DNA from: Halomonas salinarum
GTDB taxonomy: Bacteria > Pseudomonadota > Gammaproteobacteria > Pseudomonadales > Halomonadaceae
DNA length: 64,000 nt
Direction: 5' to 3'
Assembly (NCBI RefSeq): GCF_012062845.1
Contig: NZ_WWNB01000011.1
Location: 1 to 64,000 of the forward strand
Shown here: piece by piece, positions 28,542 to 37,105 of the stretch
Layout: each line of letters starts with the position of its first letter
How positions within the stretch are numbered: the stretch's first letter is position 1
Translations under genes and position numbers: made by a program
Notes under the pieces: generated by a model
Databases searched by the model: none
What the model was told of the DNA's origin: nothing
Seen by the model: the letters and a program-made list of their open reading frames with translations, nothing else

Positions 28542-28774
28542 GGACTCAACCCTCGTCGGTCGCCTGGCCGGCGACGCTGCCTGTCGTTTTGTTCATGGTC
28601 TCGCCCACTCCATGAATGCCCGTAAGGGCTGGGCAAAAATCCGGAGTAGAGAAGCGAAAGACCTTGAGATGCGCTCATTGTGCCGCCCGGATTGAGCCGC
28701 GACTAATGAAAGTTTCACGCCATCCATATCAATTTGATTCATGTTGGCACCGAGCCAGACCTGAGGGGGCCACG
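28542..28774 (-). promoter_or_regulatory. metF upstream region with two short dyads
   Basis: The 233 bases between the DMT transporter stop and metF hold two perfect 11-bp palindromes: TGAAAGTTTCA (28707-28717) and ATCAATTTGAT (28728-28738). The first recalls a MetR half-site pair (TGAA...TTCA), but the spacing is shorter than the usual five bases. On the minus strand a 16-codon reading frame (28546-28596) ends 4 bases before the metF ATG. No SAM riboswitch is visible, and no clear -10/-35 pair was found. Confidence 0.3.
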
Positions 28775-29695
28775 TTAGCGGCGCGCCTGGGGGCCTTTCT
28801 GCGCCTCCACCGCCCTGCGCCGTGGCGGCCAGCGCAGCCAGCCACTGCCGATCAGCATGCCCAGTGTGATCAGCCCTGCCGCCAGGGTCAGTGAGCCGCT
28901 TGGCTGTGCATAACCGCAGGCGATCAGCACCACGGTCGAGAGCAGAGGCGTGAAGTAGGACAACAGCCCCAGCAGGCGCAGGTCACCATGCTTGACGCCT
29001 AGATCCCAGGTGAAGAAGGCACTACCCACCGGACCAAGGCCAAGCCCCAGCACGCCAAGCCAGCCTAGCCCCTCCGGCCAGCGAGTCGCCTCGAACAGCA
29101 GATGGCCCAGCCCGGCAAGCAGCGCGGTGACAAGACAGAAACCACCCACCGCCGCGGTCGGCACCTGTCGCATGGTCCGCGACAGCACCGAATAGCCGCT
29201 CCACAGAAAGGCGCAGGCGATCGCCGCCCCGTACCCCAGGAAAGAGCCATTCCCCGAGACATCACCGCCGATCAGCAAGGCGGCACCGGCAAACCCCAGC
29301 AAGGCACCGAGGACATGCACCACTTTCAAGCGCTCCCCTGGCAGCAGCCCCACGAACAACACGATCAGCAATGGCCACAGGTAGCTGATCAGCCCGGCGT
29401 TGGCCGGCGGAGCATTCTGCTGGGCGACAAAATAGAGGGCGTGATAGCCAAAGAGCCCGCCGACCCCAAGCGCCCAGACGGCAGGCGGCAGCCGCAACGC
29501 CACCTTGAGCGATTCGCCGCGCGCCCGAAGCCAGACAGCGAAACAGACGAAAGCCACCGCAAAGGACAAGGCCGTGAGCAGAAACGGCGGCACCGGCCCG
29601 GCCAGCTGGGTCAGGGCCGCCAGCAGCGCCCAGTTGAGCACTGTGGTGGCGCCGATGGCGGTGGCGCGCGGATTGTGGGTGTCGGGGCCGGTCAT
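28775..29695 (-). CDS. DMT-superfamily (EamA) transporter
   Basis: An inner-membrane protein of 306 residues with about ten helices formed by two EamA repeats; the characteristic stretch NAGLISYLWPLLIVLFVGLL lies in the first repeat (about residue 95). Members usually export amino acids or other metabolites. The substrate is unknown. I chose the ATG at 29695 because of its SD (CAGGAG); the open frame reaches 29758 but the extra 21 residues are not helix-forming and lack an SD. It is divergent from the AEC transporter gene. Confidence 0.85.
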   Translation of the reverse strand: MTGPDTHNPRATAIGATTVLNWALLAALTQLAGPVPPFLLTALSFAVAFVCFAVWLRARGESLKVALRLPPAVWALGVGGLFGYHALYFVAQQNAPPANAGLISYLWPLLIVLFVGLLPGERLKVVHVLGALLGFAGAALLIGGDVSGNGSFLGYGAAIACAFLWSGYSVLSRTMRQVPTAAVGGFCLVTALLAGLGHLLFEATRWPEGLGWLGVLGLGLGPVGSAFFTWDLGVKHGDLRLLGLLSYFTPLLSTVVLIACGYAQPSGSLTLAAGLITLGMLIGSGWLRWPPRRRAVEAQKGPQARR

Positions 29696-29850
29696 GACAT
29701 CGCTCCTGAAGGCGGCATAAACATCAGGCGTAGCCTGGCAGAGACAGGCCCCGATCACTTGTCGAATTCTGACCCTTTGCAGGCGGTGCGCTCAGCCTGA
29801 CAGCTGGGCGATGACAAGGCATCATGAGGCTTTTACATCAGGAGATACCG

Positions 29851-30792
29851 ATGGCAGAGCTCGACCTTGGCGCCACCCTTCTGGCGCCGCTGTGGATGCT
29901 GCTGGCCTTCGTCGGCCTGGGCGTGCTCTGTGCCCGCGGGCTGTCCCTCGACCCGCGCCCCATCGCCAGCCTGTTGATCTACGTCATCGCCCCGGTGACG
30001 GTCTTCCGCGGCCTGGTACTGGGTGGCCCTACCCCCGCCTACTTGCTGCTGACGCTGGGGGTCTTCGTCACCTCAAGCGTGATGTGTCTGATCGTGGGTC
30101 GCCTGGCTCGCCGCTTCTTCCCAAGCGAGGAGGCCTCGCTGCTGGCCTTCTCCGCCGGCACCGCCAATACCGGCTATTTCGGGCTACCGGTGGCCATGGT
30201 GCTGCTGTCGCCTGAGGGCGTGACTCAATATCTTTTCTGCCTGCTTGGCATGAACCTCTATGAATTCACCCTGGGCTTCTATATCGGTGCTCGCGGGCGT
30301 TTCTCGGTGCGCGAGAGCCTTGGCAAGATCCTGCGTCTGCCGCTGATCTACGCCTTCCTCGCAGCCCTCGTGGCAAGCGGCCTGTCGCTGCCGCTGCCGG
30401 CGGCACTGATGGAGGGCATCGAGGTCTTTCCGCCCACCTATACCCTGCTTGGCATGATGATCATCGGCATGACCCTGGGCCGCGTCAGCTTGAAGGAGCT
30501 GGACCCGGGGTTCATCGGCGCCGCGCTGGCGGTGCGCTTCGCGCTCTGGCCGCTGGTCAGCCTCGGTGCCGTGCTGGCGCTACAGGCATTGCTTAGGATC
30601 GACGAAGAGCTGGCCCTGGCGCTGCTGCTGATCGGCGTGGTGCCGATGGCCGCCAATCTGGTGGTGGTAGCCATGGAACTTGGCAGCCGGGCCGAAAAGG
30701 CGGCACTGGCGGTGCTTGCCAGCACCCTGATGGCCCCCTTGGTGATGCCCCTCTATCTGGAAGGCTTGCTCGCGCTACTAGCGAGGGGCTGA
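29851..30792 (+). CDS. AEC-family transporter (auxin efflux carrier-like permease)
   Basis: A 313-residue inner-membrane permease of the AEC family (PF03547), with about ten helices. The family's mid-protein asparagine motif is seen as FSAGTANTGYFGLPVAM (about residues 101-117), and a second unwound-helix region as GVVPMAANLVVVAMELG near 265. Bacterial members include malonate and malate carriers, but the substrate here is unknown. The start at 29851 has a strong SD (CAGGAG). The 3' end overlaps the convergent AraC regulator gene by 40 bases. Confidence 0.85.
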   Translation: MAELDLGATLLAPLWMLLAFVGLGVLCARGLSLDPRPIASLLIYVIAPVTVFRGLVLGGPTPAYLLLTLGVFVTSSVMCLIVGRLARRFFPSEEASLLAFSAGTANTGYFGLPVAMVLLSPEGVTQYLFCLLGMNLYEFTLGFYIGARGRFSVRESLGKILRLPLIYAFLAALVASGLSLPLPAALMEGIEVFPPTYTLLGMMIIGMTLGRVSLKELDPGFIGAALAVRFALWPLVSLGAVLALQALLRIDEELALALLLIGVVPMAANLVVVAMELGSRAEKAALAVLASTLMAPLVMPLYLEGLLALLARG

Positions 30793-31511
30793 GTCTGCCG
30801 CCAGAACCGCGGCGATAGCCCATGGCGATCACGAAAGGTACGCGAAAAATGCGCGGCATCGCCGAAGCCACAGGCCAGGGCGATCTCGGTAAGGCTGGCG
30901 GAGGACTCGACCATCAGCGTCTCGGCCCGCTCGAGGCGACGCTCGAGCAACCAGGCATGGGGGGAGCGGCCGGTCAGGGCACGGAACTGGCGAGCGAAGG
31001 CCGCCTCGGCCATATGGCAACGGGCCGCCCAATCGCGGACCCGCCAGCGCCGGGCCAGGTCGGCCTCGATTTCGGGTAGCAGATGTAACAAGCGCAGGCG
31101 CGGCTCGCCGACCGTCTTCGACGGCGGACTCAAGGCACCGCCGAGCCAGGCCGCCAGCGCCGTCGGATCAGCTTCCCTGAGTCGCCGGGCCTGATTCATT
31201 AGCACTGGAGACAGGCGCCGCGCATCGCGAGTCAGCACTTCCTCCAGGGCCAGCGACTCACACCAGGCCACCGGCAGGTCGACGACCAGGGTGCGGTTAT
31301 CCCTCGGCGCCAGGTAATGATGCGTATCGCCCGAGGGGATCGGCACCAGCACCCCAGGCGCGACCCGGCGACTGCGACCCGACACCTCCAGCTCGACACA
31401 GCCTTCTAGCCCCAGCAACAGCTGGTGATAGCCATGACGATCGCTGAGTACACGATCCGGATAGGACCGCACGGCGACTAAGGGAGACGCTTGAGTATCG
31501 GTTGCGGGCAT
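30753..31511 (-). CDS. AraC-family transcriptional regulator
   Basis: A 252-residue regulator with an N-terminal cupin sensor domain (about 15-110, with the metal-like motif PSGDTHHYL) and a C-terminal AraC DNA-binding domain of two HTH units (about 150-245), including the second-HTH signature LTEIALACGFGDAAHFSRTFRDRHGLSP (in part). The 3' end overlaps the convergent AEC transporter gene by 40 bases. It may control that transporter or the divergent DMT exporter, but no site supports this directly. Confidence 0.88.
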   Translation of the reverse strand: MPATDTQASPLVAVRSYPDRVLSDRHGYHQLLLGLEGCVELEVSGRSRRVAPGVLVPIPSGDTHHYLAPRDNRTLVVDLPVAWCESLALEEVLTRDARRLSPVLMNQARRLREADPTALAAWLGGALSPPSKTVGEPRLRLLHLLPEIEADLARRWRVRDWAARCHMAEAAFARQFRALTGRSPHAWLLERRLERAETLMVESSASLTEIALACGFGDAAHFSRTFRDRHGLSPRFWRQTQPLASSASKPSR

Positions 31512-31583
31512 GAAAAACCTCCTGCCCTATTGAAGCACAGCCCCAGCGCCGCACAAGGCCTCGCGGCTCATGCGCTTGTGCGA

Positions 31584-32402
31584 TCAGGCGCTCGCCAACG
31601 ACCCTGCCTCCATGGAGCGTGGCTCTACCACAGGCTCCACGCCGATCACCCGGCCCTCCCAGTCGATCAGGCTGAGACGACCGTCACGATCCTCCATCAG
31701 CGCCGTGCAATGTTCGACCCAGTCACCGTCATTGCAGTAGAGAACGCCCGGGCGAGTCGCGAAGCCGGCCTTGTGAATATGGCCACCGATATAGCCATCG
31801 AGTCCCTCCCGCGCCGCCTGATGCATCGCCGCCTGCTCGAACTGCTCGACGTAGCGGCGCGCCGCCCCCACCTGGCGCTTCAAGGCCCCCGCCAGCGACC
31901 AGTAGGGCAGTCCCAGCAGGCGACGGCTGTGATTGCACCAGCGATTCAGCGATAGCAGAAACTGGTGCATGCCATCACCCAGCGCCATCAGCCAGGGGGC
32001 CATGCGCACATGGGTATCGAACTCATCGCCGTGGCTGACCAACAGCCGCCGGTGATCGGCGGTCGCGTGAATCACCCGGCGCTCGATGCGCACGTTATAG
32101 AGTCTGAGACCACACAGCCGACGCATGGCCGCATCGTGGTTGCCAGGAATGTAGATCACCTCGCAGCCACCACGGGCCAGGCGCAGTATCCGCGCCATCA
32201 GCCGCTGCTGGGCACTCGGCAGTACCGCCCGCTTGCGCATGGCGATCAGATCGATGATATCGCCGACCAGATAGAGTCGCTTGGGACGCACCCGGCGCAG
32301 CAGGCTGTCGAGTAGCTGGGCCTGGCAGTCTGGCGTGCCCATGTGCAGATCAGAGATGAACAGGGTGCGGGGGTCGGTCGGGGCAATCGGCGGGATAGTC
32401 AT
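31584..32402 (-). CDS. calcineurin-like phosphoesterase, UDP-2,3-diacylglucosamine diphosphatase family
   Basis: A 272-residue metallophosphoesterase. All metal-binding motifs are present: ISDLHMGT (about 16-23), LVGDIIDL (about 46-53), GNHD (about 86-89), SHGDEFD (about 122-128) and GGHIHKA (about 200). The family is related to LpxH but is the shorter-annotated LpxH2-like group, whose members are often of unproven substrate. I chose the ATG at 32402, preceded by an excellent SD (GAAGGAGG); a longer frame from 32447 lacks one. It may also be a general membrane-lipid phosphoesterase. Confidence 0.8.
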   Translation of the reverse strand: MTIPPIAPTDPRTLFISDLHMGTPDCQAQLLDSLLRRVRPKRLYLVGDIIDLIAMRKRAVLPSAQQRLMARILRLARGGCEVIYIPGNHDAAMRRLCGLRLYNVRIERRVIHATADHRRLLVSHGDEFDTHVRMAPWLMALGDGMHQFLLSLNRWCNHSRRLLGLPYWSLAGALKRQVGAARRYVEQFEQAAMHQAAREGLDGYIGGHIHKAGFATRPGVLYCNDGDWVEHCTALMEDRDGRLSLIDWEGRVIGVEPVVEPRSMEAGSLASA

Positions 32403-32580
32403 GGGGCGGCCTCCTTCGAACGCCCACCCATGATGTCGCCGCGCCATGACGCTTCAATGGCGCGGCGGTGACGATGCCGTGACAGTCTGCGAATGCCGGA
32501 ATCGGCCCAGCAGCCGGGCTCCTCAGGCTAGACCGGCGACTCCCCCACCGATCGTTTGGCAACGCGCTGGGCCAAGGCGG

Positions 32581-33243
32581 CTAAGACACGAGCGGCAGCT
32601 CCGGCGCCACCAACACCCTGGCTGCGGCAGGCCGGGCCCTCAGACGCTCGATATAGGCCATCAGGCGCGGCGTCTCGGCCAACAGGTCCTTGGCGGCGGG
32701 CATGCCGGCGAGATAGTCGAGCATCGGCGCGGCAAGAGCATCGGCAATCGTGAAGTCATCGCCGACCAGGTAGTCGCCCTGGCTCAACGCCTCTTCCAGC
32801 AGGCCCAGCATGCGGACCACCTCCGGTTGAGCCGCAGCCACCATCTCGTCGCGGACGGCCCCGTTCTCGCCCTTGGGAAACACGAACTCCAGCAGGTAGC
32901 GACGCACCAGTGCTTGATCCACGTAGAGCGCGAGTATTCCGGTCCACTGGTCGACCCGTGCCCGCTGCCAGGGATCTTCAGGCTGAAGAGCGGGTCCGTC
33001 GAAGGCCGCATCCAGATAACGGCAGATGCTCGGCGTCTCGATCAGGCGCCGCTCGCCATGCAGCAGAATGGGCACCTTGCCGAAGGGATGCAGGGCAAAG
33101 TGTTCGGAGGAGTGCATCACCAAGGGGCGGCCTTCACTTTCAGTGCCGAGGGTGTAGGGAATGCCCTTCTCCTCGCAGCACAGCTGAACGCTGCGCACGA
33201 AGGTACTGAACTGGGGGCCGATGATATGCACGGAAGTCGCCAT
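32581..33243 (-). CDS. glutathione S-transferase
   Basis: A cytosolic GST of 220 residues: an N-terminal thioredoxin fold (residues 1-80, with the glutathione-binding KVPILLHGERRLIETPSICRYLD, in part VPILL and ETPSICRYLD) and a C-terminal helical domain with the N-capping motif FTIADALAAPML near 165. It conjugates glutathione to electrophiles or works as a related isomerase. I chose the ATG at 33243 (SD TGGAG); the open frame to 33363 would run through the operator. It is divergent from a TetR regulator with a strong dyad between them, so the regulator probably represses it. Confidence 0.88.
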   Translation of the reverse strand: MATSVHIIGPQFSTFVRSVQLCCEEKGIPYTLGTESEGRPLVMHSSEHFALHPFGKVPILLHGERRLIETPSICRYLDAAFDGPALQPEDPWQRARVDQWTGILALYVDQALVRRYLLEFVFPKGENGAVRDEMVAAAQPEVVRMLGLLEEALSQGDYLVGDDFTIADALAAPMLDYLAGMPAAKDLLAETPRLMAYIERLRARPAAARVLVAPELPLVS

Positions 33244-33288
33244 CGGTATCGCTCCATCGGAGGGGGATACTGCCAGGCTAGCCCGCGA

Positions 33289-33314
33289 CACTATATGTTC
33301 AAGAACATATAGTG
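33289..33314. promoter_or_regulatory. TetR operator between GST and regulator genes
   Basis: A dyad with 12-bp perfect arms (CACTATATGTTC / GAACATATAGTG) separated by AA. It lies in the 142-base divergent gap, 46 bases before the GST start and 72 before the tetR-type start. Length and symmetry are typical of a TetR-family operator controlling both genes. Confidence 0.85.
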
Positions 33315-33385
33315 CCTTCATGCCATATTGCCCCCATGCCCTGGTGCACCTCAGGGCCTTCAATCAGCCGAGGAGCAAAGCCCCC

Positions 33386-33931
33386 ATGCCGTGGAGCGAC
33401 GATCACAAACCGCGTACTCGTCAACGCATCCTGGAGGCCGCCGCTGCCCTGTTCACCCAGCAGGGATTCGCTGGGGTGAGCATCGACGAGGTGATGCGCC
33501 ATGCTGGCCTGACCCGCGGCGCCTTCTATGCTCACTTCCTCTCCAAAGGAGAACTCTATAGTGCGGCGCTACAGCATGCCGCCCACGCAAATATCGACCA
33601 ACTTGATAACGCTACGCCCAAACAGCGCGTGTTCGGCTACTTGAGCGAAGCCCACCGCCAAGGACTGGACATCAATTGTCCGCTCGCCTGCCTGGTAAGC
33701 GACGTTGCCCAGCAGGACGACAGCGTCCGTGACGCCTACACCCGACTATTCTCGGGCTTCGTGACTCGCTGCCAGCAGGCCGATGGCGCTATAGGGGCTC
33801 GCGAACGCGCCTTGCAACAGGCCGTCACCCTGATCGGCGGCATGGCGATTGCTCGCACCCTCAGTGACGATGCCCTGGCCGAGGAGGTGCTGGCGGCCTG
33901 CCGGGGCCTGGCCATCGCCGAGGATGCCTGA
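33386..33931 (+). CDS. TetR-family transcriptional regulator
   Basis: A 181-residue repressor. The TetR HTH spans about residues 10-57 (RILEAAAALFTQQGFAGVSIDEV, then GLTRGAFYAHFLSKGELY; both given in part). The C-terminal ligand domain has a single conserved Cys-Pro-Leu-Ala-Cys region (INCPLACLVSDVA), close to that of NemR-like and other electrophile-responsive TetR proteins; this fits the divergent GST. I chose the ATG at 33386 (SD GAGGAG); an open frame starts at 33221 but crosses the operator. Confidence 0.88.
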   Translation: MPWSDDHKPRTRQRILEAAAALFTQQGFAGVSIDEVMRHAGLTRGAFYAHFLSKGELYSAALQHAAHANIDQLDNATPKQRVFGYLSEAHRQGLDINCPLACLVSDVAQQDDSVRDAYTRLFSGFVTRCQQADGAIGARERALQQAVTLIGGMAIARTLSDDALAEEVLAACRGLAIAEDA

Positions 33932-33949
33932 CGCGCGAGTCATGCCTCG

Positions 33950-35359
33950 CTAGTAGCGGTAGCTGTCCGGCTTGAAGGGGCCCTCTGCGGCTAGCCCCAG
34001 GTAGTCCGCCTGCGCCTGGGTCAGTTGGGTAATCACGCCACCAAAGCCTTCGACCATGTAGCGGGCTACTTCTTCATCCAGATGACGGGGCAACACCGAC
34101 AGCGTCAGCGCCGCACGACGCGCTTCCAGCGACAGATCGGCGAAGCGGCTCTCGAAGAGGTGGATCTGGGCCAGCACCTGGTTGGCAAAGGAGCCATCCA
34201 TGATCCGTGAAGGATGGCCGGTCGCATTGCCCAGATTGACCAGCCTGCCCTCGGCAAGCAGCAGCAGGTAGTCGCCACTTTCGGGATCGAAGGCGCCCGG
34301 GGTGCTGTCGCGGTAGACCTTGTGGACCTGCGGCTTGATTTCTTCCCAGTGCCACTGGCGGCGCATATGGGCGGTGTCGATCTCGCTGTCGAAATGGCCG
34401 ATATTGCACACCACGCAGCCCTTCTTGAGGGCCTCGAGCATGGGGGCGTCGCAGGCGTCGATGTTGCCGGTGGCGGTGACCACCAGGTCGATCTTGCCAA
34501 GCATTGCCGTATCGAGACTGGCGGTGCCGCCGTTCTGGCCTTCGCGGTAGGGAGACACCACTTCGAAGCCGTCCATGCAGGCCTGCATGGCACAGATCGG
34601 GTCGATCTCACTGACCTTGACGATCATGCCCTCCTGACGCAGCGAGGCCGCCGAGCCCTTGCCGACATCGCCATAGCCCACCACCAGCGCCTGCTTGCCG
34701 GCCAACAGGTGATCGAGGGCGCGCTTGATGGCATCGGACAAGGAGTGGCGACAGCCGTACTTGTTGTCGTTCTTCGACTTGGTGACGGCATCGTTGACGT
34801 TGATCGCCGGCACCTTGAGGCTGCCATCGCGCAGCATCTCGTGCAGGCGATGAACGCCGGTGGTGGTCTCCTCCGAGATGCCGTGGATGGCCTCGAGCAG
34901 CTCGGGGCGCTGCTCATGCAGCAGGGCGGTAAGATCGCCGCCATCGTCGAGCACCAGGTTCGGCACCCAGCCATCGGGGCCCTCGACGGTCTGTTCGATA
35001 CACCACCAGAACTCTTCCTCGGTCTCGCCCTTCCAGGCAAACACCGGGATGCCCGCCGCAGCGATCGCGGCGGCGGCATGGTCCTGAGTCGAGAAGATAT
35101 TGCAGGACGACCAGCGCACGCTGGCCCCCAGCGCCACCAGGGTCTCGATCAGCACGGCCGTCTGGATGGTCATGTGAATACAGCCGCTGATTCGCGCACC
35201 GGCCAACGGCTGGGCGGCGCGGTACTTCTCGCGGATCTTCATCAGCGCCGGCATCTCGGTTTCGGCGATGCGAATCTCGCGGCGGCCCCAATCGGCCAGG
35301 GAGGAATCGGCGACTTTATGGTCGCCGGCGGGCACAGCGGACATGGCGGGTCGAGTCAT
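33950..35359 (-). CDS. ahcY: adenosylhomocysteinase
   Basis: A cytosolic NAD-dependent enzyme of 469 residues that hydrolyses S-adenosylhomocysteine to adenosine and homocysteine. Motifs: [17 protein letters not shown] near the start, [15 protein letters not shown] (in part), the catalytic [15 protein letters not shown], and the NAD-binding [14 protein letters not shown] near residue 225. The SD (GAGGTG) precedes the ATG. The SAH riboswitch often found before ahcY in other proteobacteria is not recognisable in the 185-base gap to metK. It lies downstream of metK on the same strand, but a terminator separates them. Confidence 0.97.
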   Translation of the reverse strand: MTRPAMSAVPAGDHKVADSSLADWGRREIRIAETEMPALMKIREKYRAAQPLAGARISGCIHMTIQTAVLIETLVALGASVRWSSCNIFSTQDHAAAAIAAAGIPVFAWKGETEEEFWWCIEQTVEGPDGWVPNLVLDDGGDLTALLHEQRPELLEAIHGISEETTTGVHRLHEMLRDGSLKVPAINVNDAVTKSKNDNKYGCRHSLSDAIKRALDHLLAGKQALVVGYGDVGKGSAASLRQEGMIVKVSEIDPICAMQACMDGFEVVSPYREGQNGGTASLDTAMLGKIDLVVTATGNIDACDAPMLEALKKGCVVCNIGHFDSEIDTAHMRRQWHWEEIKPQVHKVYRDSTPGAFDPESGDYLLLLAEGRLVNLGNATGHPSRIMDGSFANQVLAQIHLFESRFADLSLEARRAALTLSVLPRHLDEEVARYMVEGFGGVITQLTQAQADYLGLAAEGPFKPDSYRY

Positions 35360-35485
35360 GCAACACCTCGGTCAGCTAAGCGGGACGTTACTGGTACCTA
35401 ACCACGGTACTGCCCCTAATATAGGCGGCTTATCCGACTCTCACCATGCCGGCCGAGGCACCGTGGCACAAACCTGACACCAAGG

Positions 35486-35518
35486 GCAAAAACGAAGAGA
35501 CCCGCCGAAGCGGGTCCC
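35486..35518 (-). terminator. intrinsic terminator of metK
   Basis: On the minus strand: a perfect 7-bp stem GACCCGC-TTCG-GCGGGTC (35499-35516) with a stable tetraloop, followed by TCTTCGTTTTTG. It lies 26 bases after the metK stop and separates metK from ahcY. Confidence 0.75.
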
Positions 35519-35543
35519 ATCAAGCGCCTACATCACTGCTGGC

Positions 35544-36764
35544 TCAGATGCCGGCAGCGCGCTTGAGCGCCTCGGCCTTGTCGGTCTTCTCCCAGGGGAA
35601 GGCCGTGAAGGTCTCGGTCATCACCTCGCCATTGACGTCGGTCCATTCATAGCTCGACTCGAACGGCTCACGGCCGAAGTGGCCATAGGCGGCGGTCAGC
35701 CGATACATCGGATGCAGCAGATCGAGCATGCGAGTGATCGCATTGGGACGCAGGTCGAAATGCTCGCGCACCAGCTCGATGATCTTGGCCTCGCTGATCT
35801 TGCCAGTACCGAAGGTATCGACCGACACCGAGGTCGGCTCGGCCACGCCGATGGCGTAGGAGATCTGGATCTCGCACTTGTCGGCAAGGCCAGCGGCGAC
35901 GATGTTCTTGGCCACATAGCGGCCGGCATAGGCGGCGCTGCGATCGACCTTGGACGGGTCCTTGCCGGAGAAGGCGCCGCCACCGTGACGGGCCATGCCG
36001 CCGTAGGTGTCGACGATGATCTTGCGCCCCGTCAGGCCGCAGTCCCCCACCGGGCCGCCGATCACGAACTTGCCGGTCGGGTTGATGTGGTACTGGGTGG
36101 TCTCGGTCAGCCACTCGGCAGGCAACACCTGCTCAATGATCTCGCGCTTGACCATCTTGCGCAGCTCGGCCTGGTCGATTTCCGGGTCATGCTGGGTGGA
36201 CAGAACCACCGCATCCACCGCCACCGGCTTGCCATCGGCGCCGTAGCGGAAGGTGACCTGGCTCTTGGCGTCCGGGCGCAACCAGGGCAGCATGCCGCTC
36301 TTGCGCAGCTCCGCCTGACGCTCGACCAGCCGATGCGAGTAGTGGATCGGCGCCGGCATGTAGGAATCGGTCTCGTTGGTGGCATAGCCAAACATCAGCC
36401 CCTGGTCACCGGCGCCCTGATCTTCAGGCTTGCTGCGATCGACACCCTGGGCGATATCGACGCTCTGCTTGCCGATCAGGTTGAGCACGCCACAGGTCTC
36501 GCCGTCGAAGCCGACGTCGGAGGAGGTGTAGCCGATATCCAGGATGACCTGGCGCACCAGATCCTCGAGGTCGACCCAGGCCGTGGTGGAGATCTCGCCG
36601 GCCACAATGGCCACGCCGGTCTTCACCAGAGTCTCGCAGGCCACGCGCGCCTGCTTGTCGCGCGCGATGATGGCATCCAGCACCGCGTCGGAAATCTGGT
36701 CAGCGATCTTGTCCGGATGCCCTTCGGACACGGATTCGGAAGTAAACAGGGAGTATTCGCTCAT
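35544..36764 (-). CDS. metK: S-adenosylmethionine synthetase
   Basis: A cytosolic enzyme of 406 residues that makes SAM from ATP and methionine. Visible motifs: [20 protein letters not shown] at the N-terminus (ATP and Mg2+ binding), [31 protein letters not shown] (in part), and [11 protein letters not shown]. The ATG has an SD (GAGGACG). It is divergent from the transketolase gene, the same arrangement as metK-tktA in Pseudomonas. The 341-base divergent gap contains a 9-bp hairpin in the probable metK leader. Confidence 0.97.
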   Translation of the reverse strand: MSEYSLFTSESVSEGHPDKIADQISDAVLDAIIARDKQARVACETLVKTGVAIVAGEISTTAWVDLEDLVRQVILDIGYTSSDVGFDGETCGVLNLIGKQSVDIAQGVDRSKPEDQGAGDQGLMFGYATNETDSYMPAPIHYSHRLVERQAELRKSGMLPWLRPDAKSQVTFRYGADGKPVAVDAVVLSTQHDPEIDQAELRKMVKREIIEQVLPAEWLTETTQYHINPTGKFVIGGPVGDCGLTGRKIIVDTYGGMARHGGGAFSGKDPSKVDRSAAYAGRYVAKNIVAAGLADKCEIQISYAIGVAEPTSVSVDTFGTGKISEAKIIELVREHFDLRPNAITRMLDLLHPMYRLTAAYGHFGREPFESSYEWTDVNGEVMTETFTAFPWEKTDKAEALKRAAGI

Positions 36765-37105
36765 GGCGTCCTCGACCCTCTATCAATAACGGCCTTTGAA
36801 TAACGGCGTGGGGGGCACAGCACGGCGGCTGAAGCTGCATCACCGCCTGCCTTTGCGCATGGCAGGCGGAACGCGCGACGGGCCAAGAGGCCTCGGGAGC
36901 GGGATTCTACACCACAGCGGTCATCGGTTCCTAGAAGCTCGCGAGGCGCGGCAATTGATGGTTGCGCCCTTCTCGGCGACAATACGCTCCCTGAATCCAG
37001 CGTGCCGCATGCCGCGGTGCCATTCCGCCATCATGCTCGAGCCGCCCGCCTGCCGCGCGGAGCCGCCCGGGCGTTGCCTGATCGCCGCAGGCGAGGAGCT
37101 TTTCA
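36765..37105. promoter_or_regulatory. divergent metK / tkt intergenic region
   Basis: No gene is supported in these 341 bases. A perfect 9-bp stem (CCGCCTGCC 36843-36851, GGCAGGCGG 36861-36869, 9-base loop) lies in the probable metK leader, 80-105 bases before its ATG. A possible metK -10 (TAGAAT, minus strand, 36904-36909) has no clear -35. I could not recognise a SAM riboswitch of any known class. Confidence 0.4.

Noticed and set aside
28707-28738. MetJ or MetR boxes before metF
   Set aside because: No AGACGTCT tandem, and the TGAA...TTCA dyad has 3 rather than 5 central bases, so it is reported only as an unnamed dyad.
35360-35485. SAH riboswitch before ahcY
   Set aside because: I looked for the conserved SAH riboswitch core on the minus strand and did not find it.
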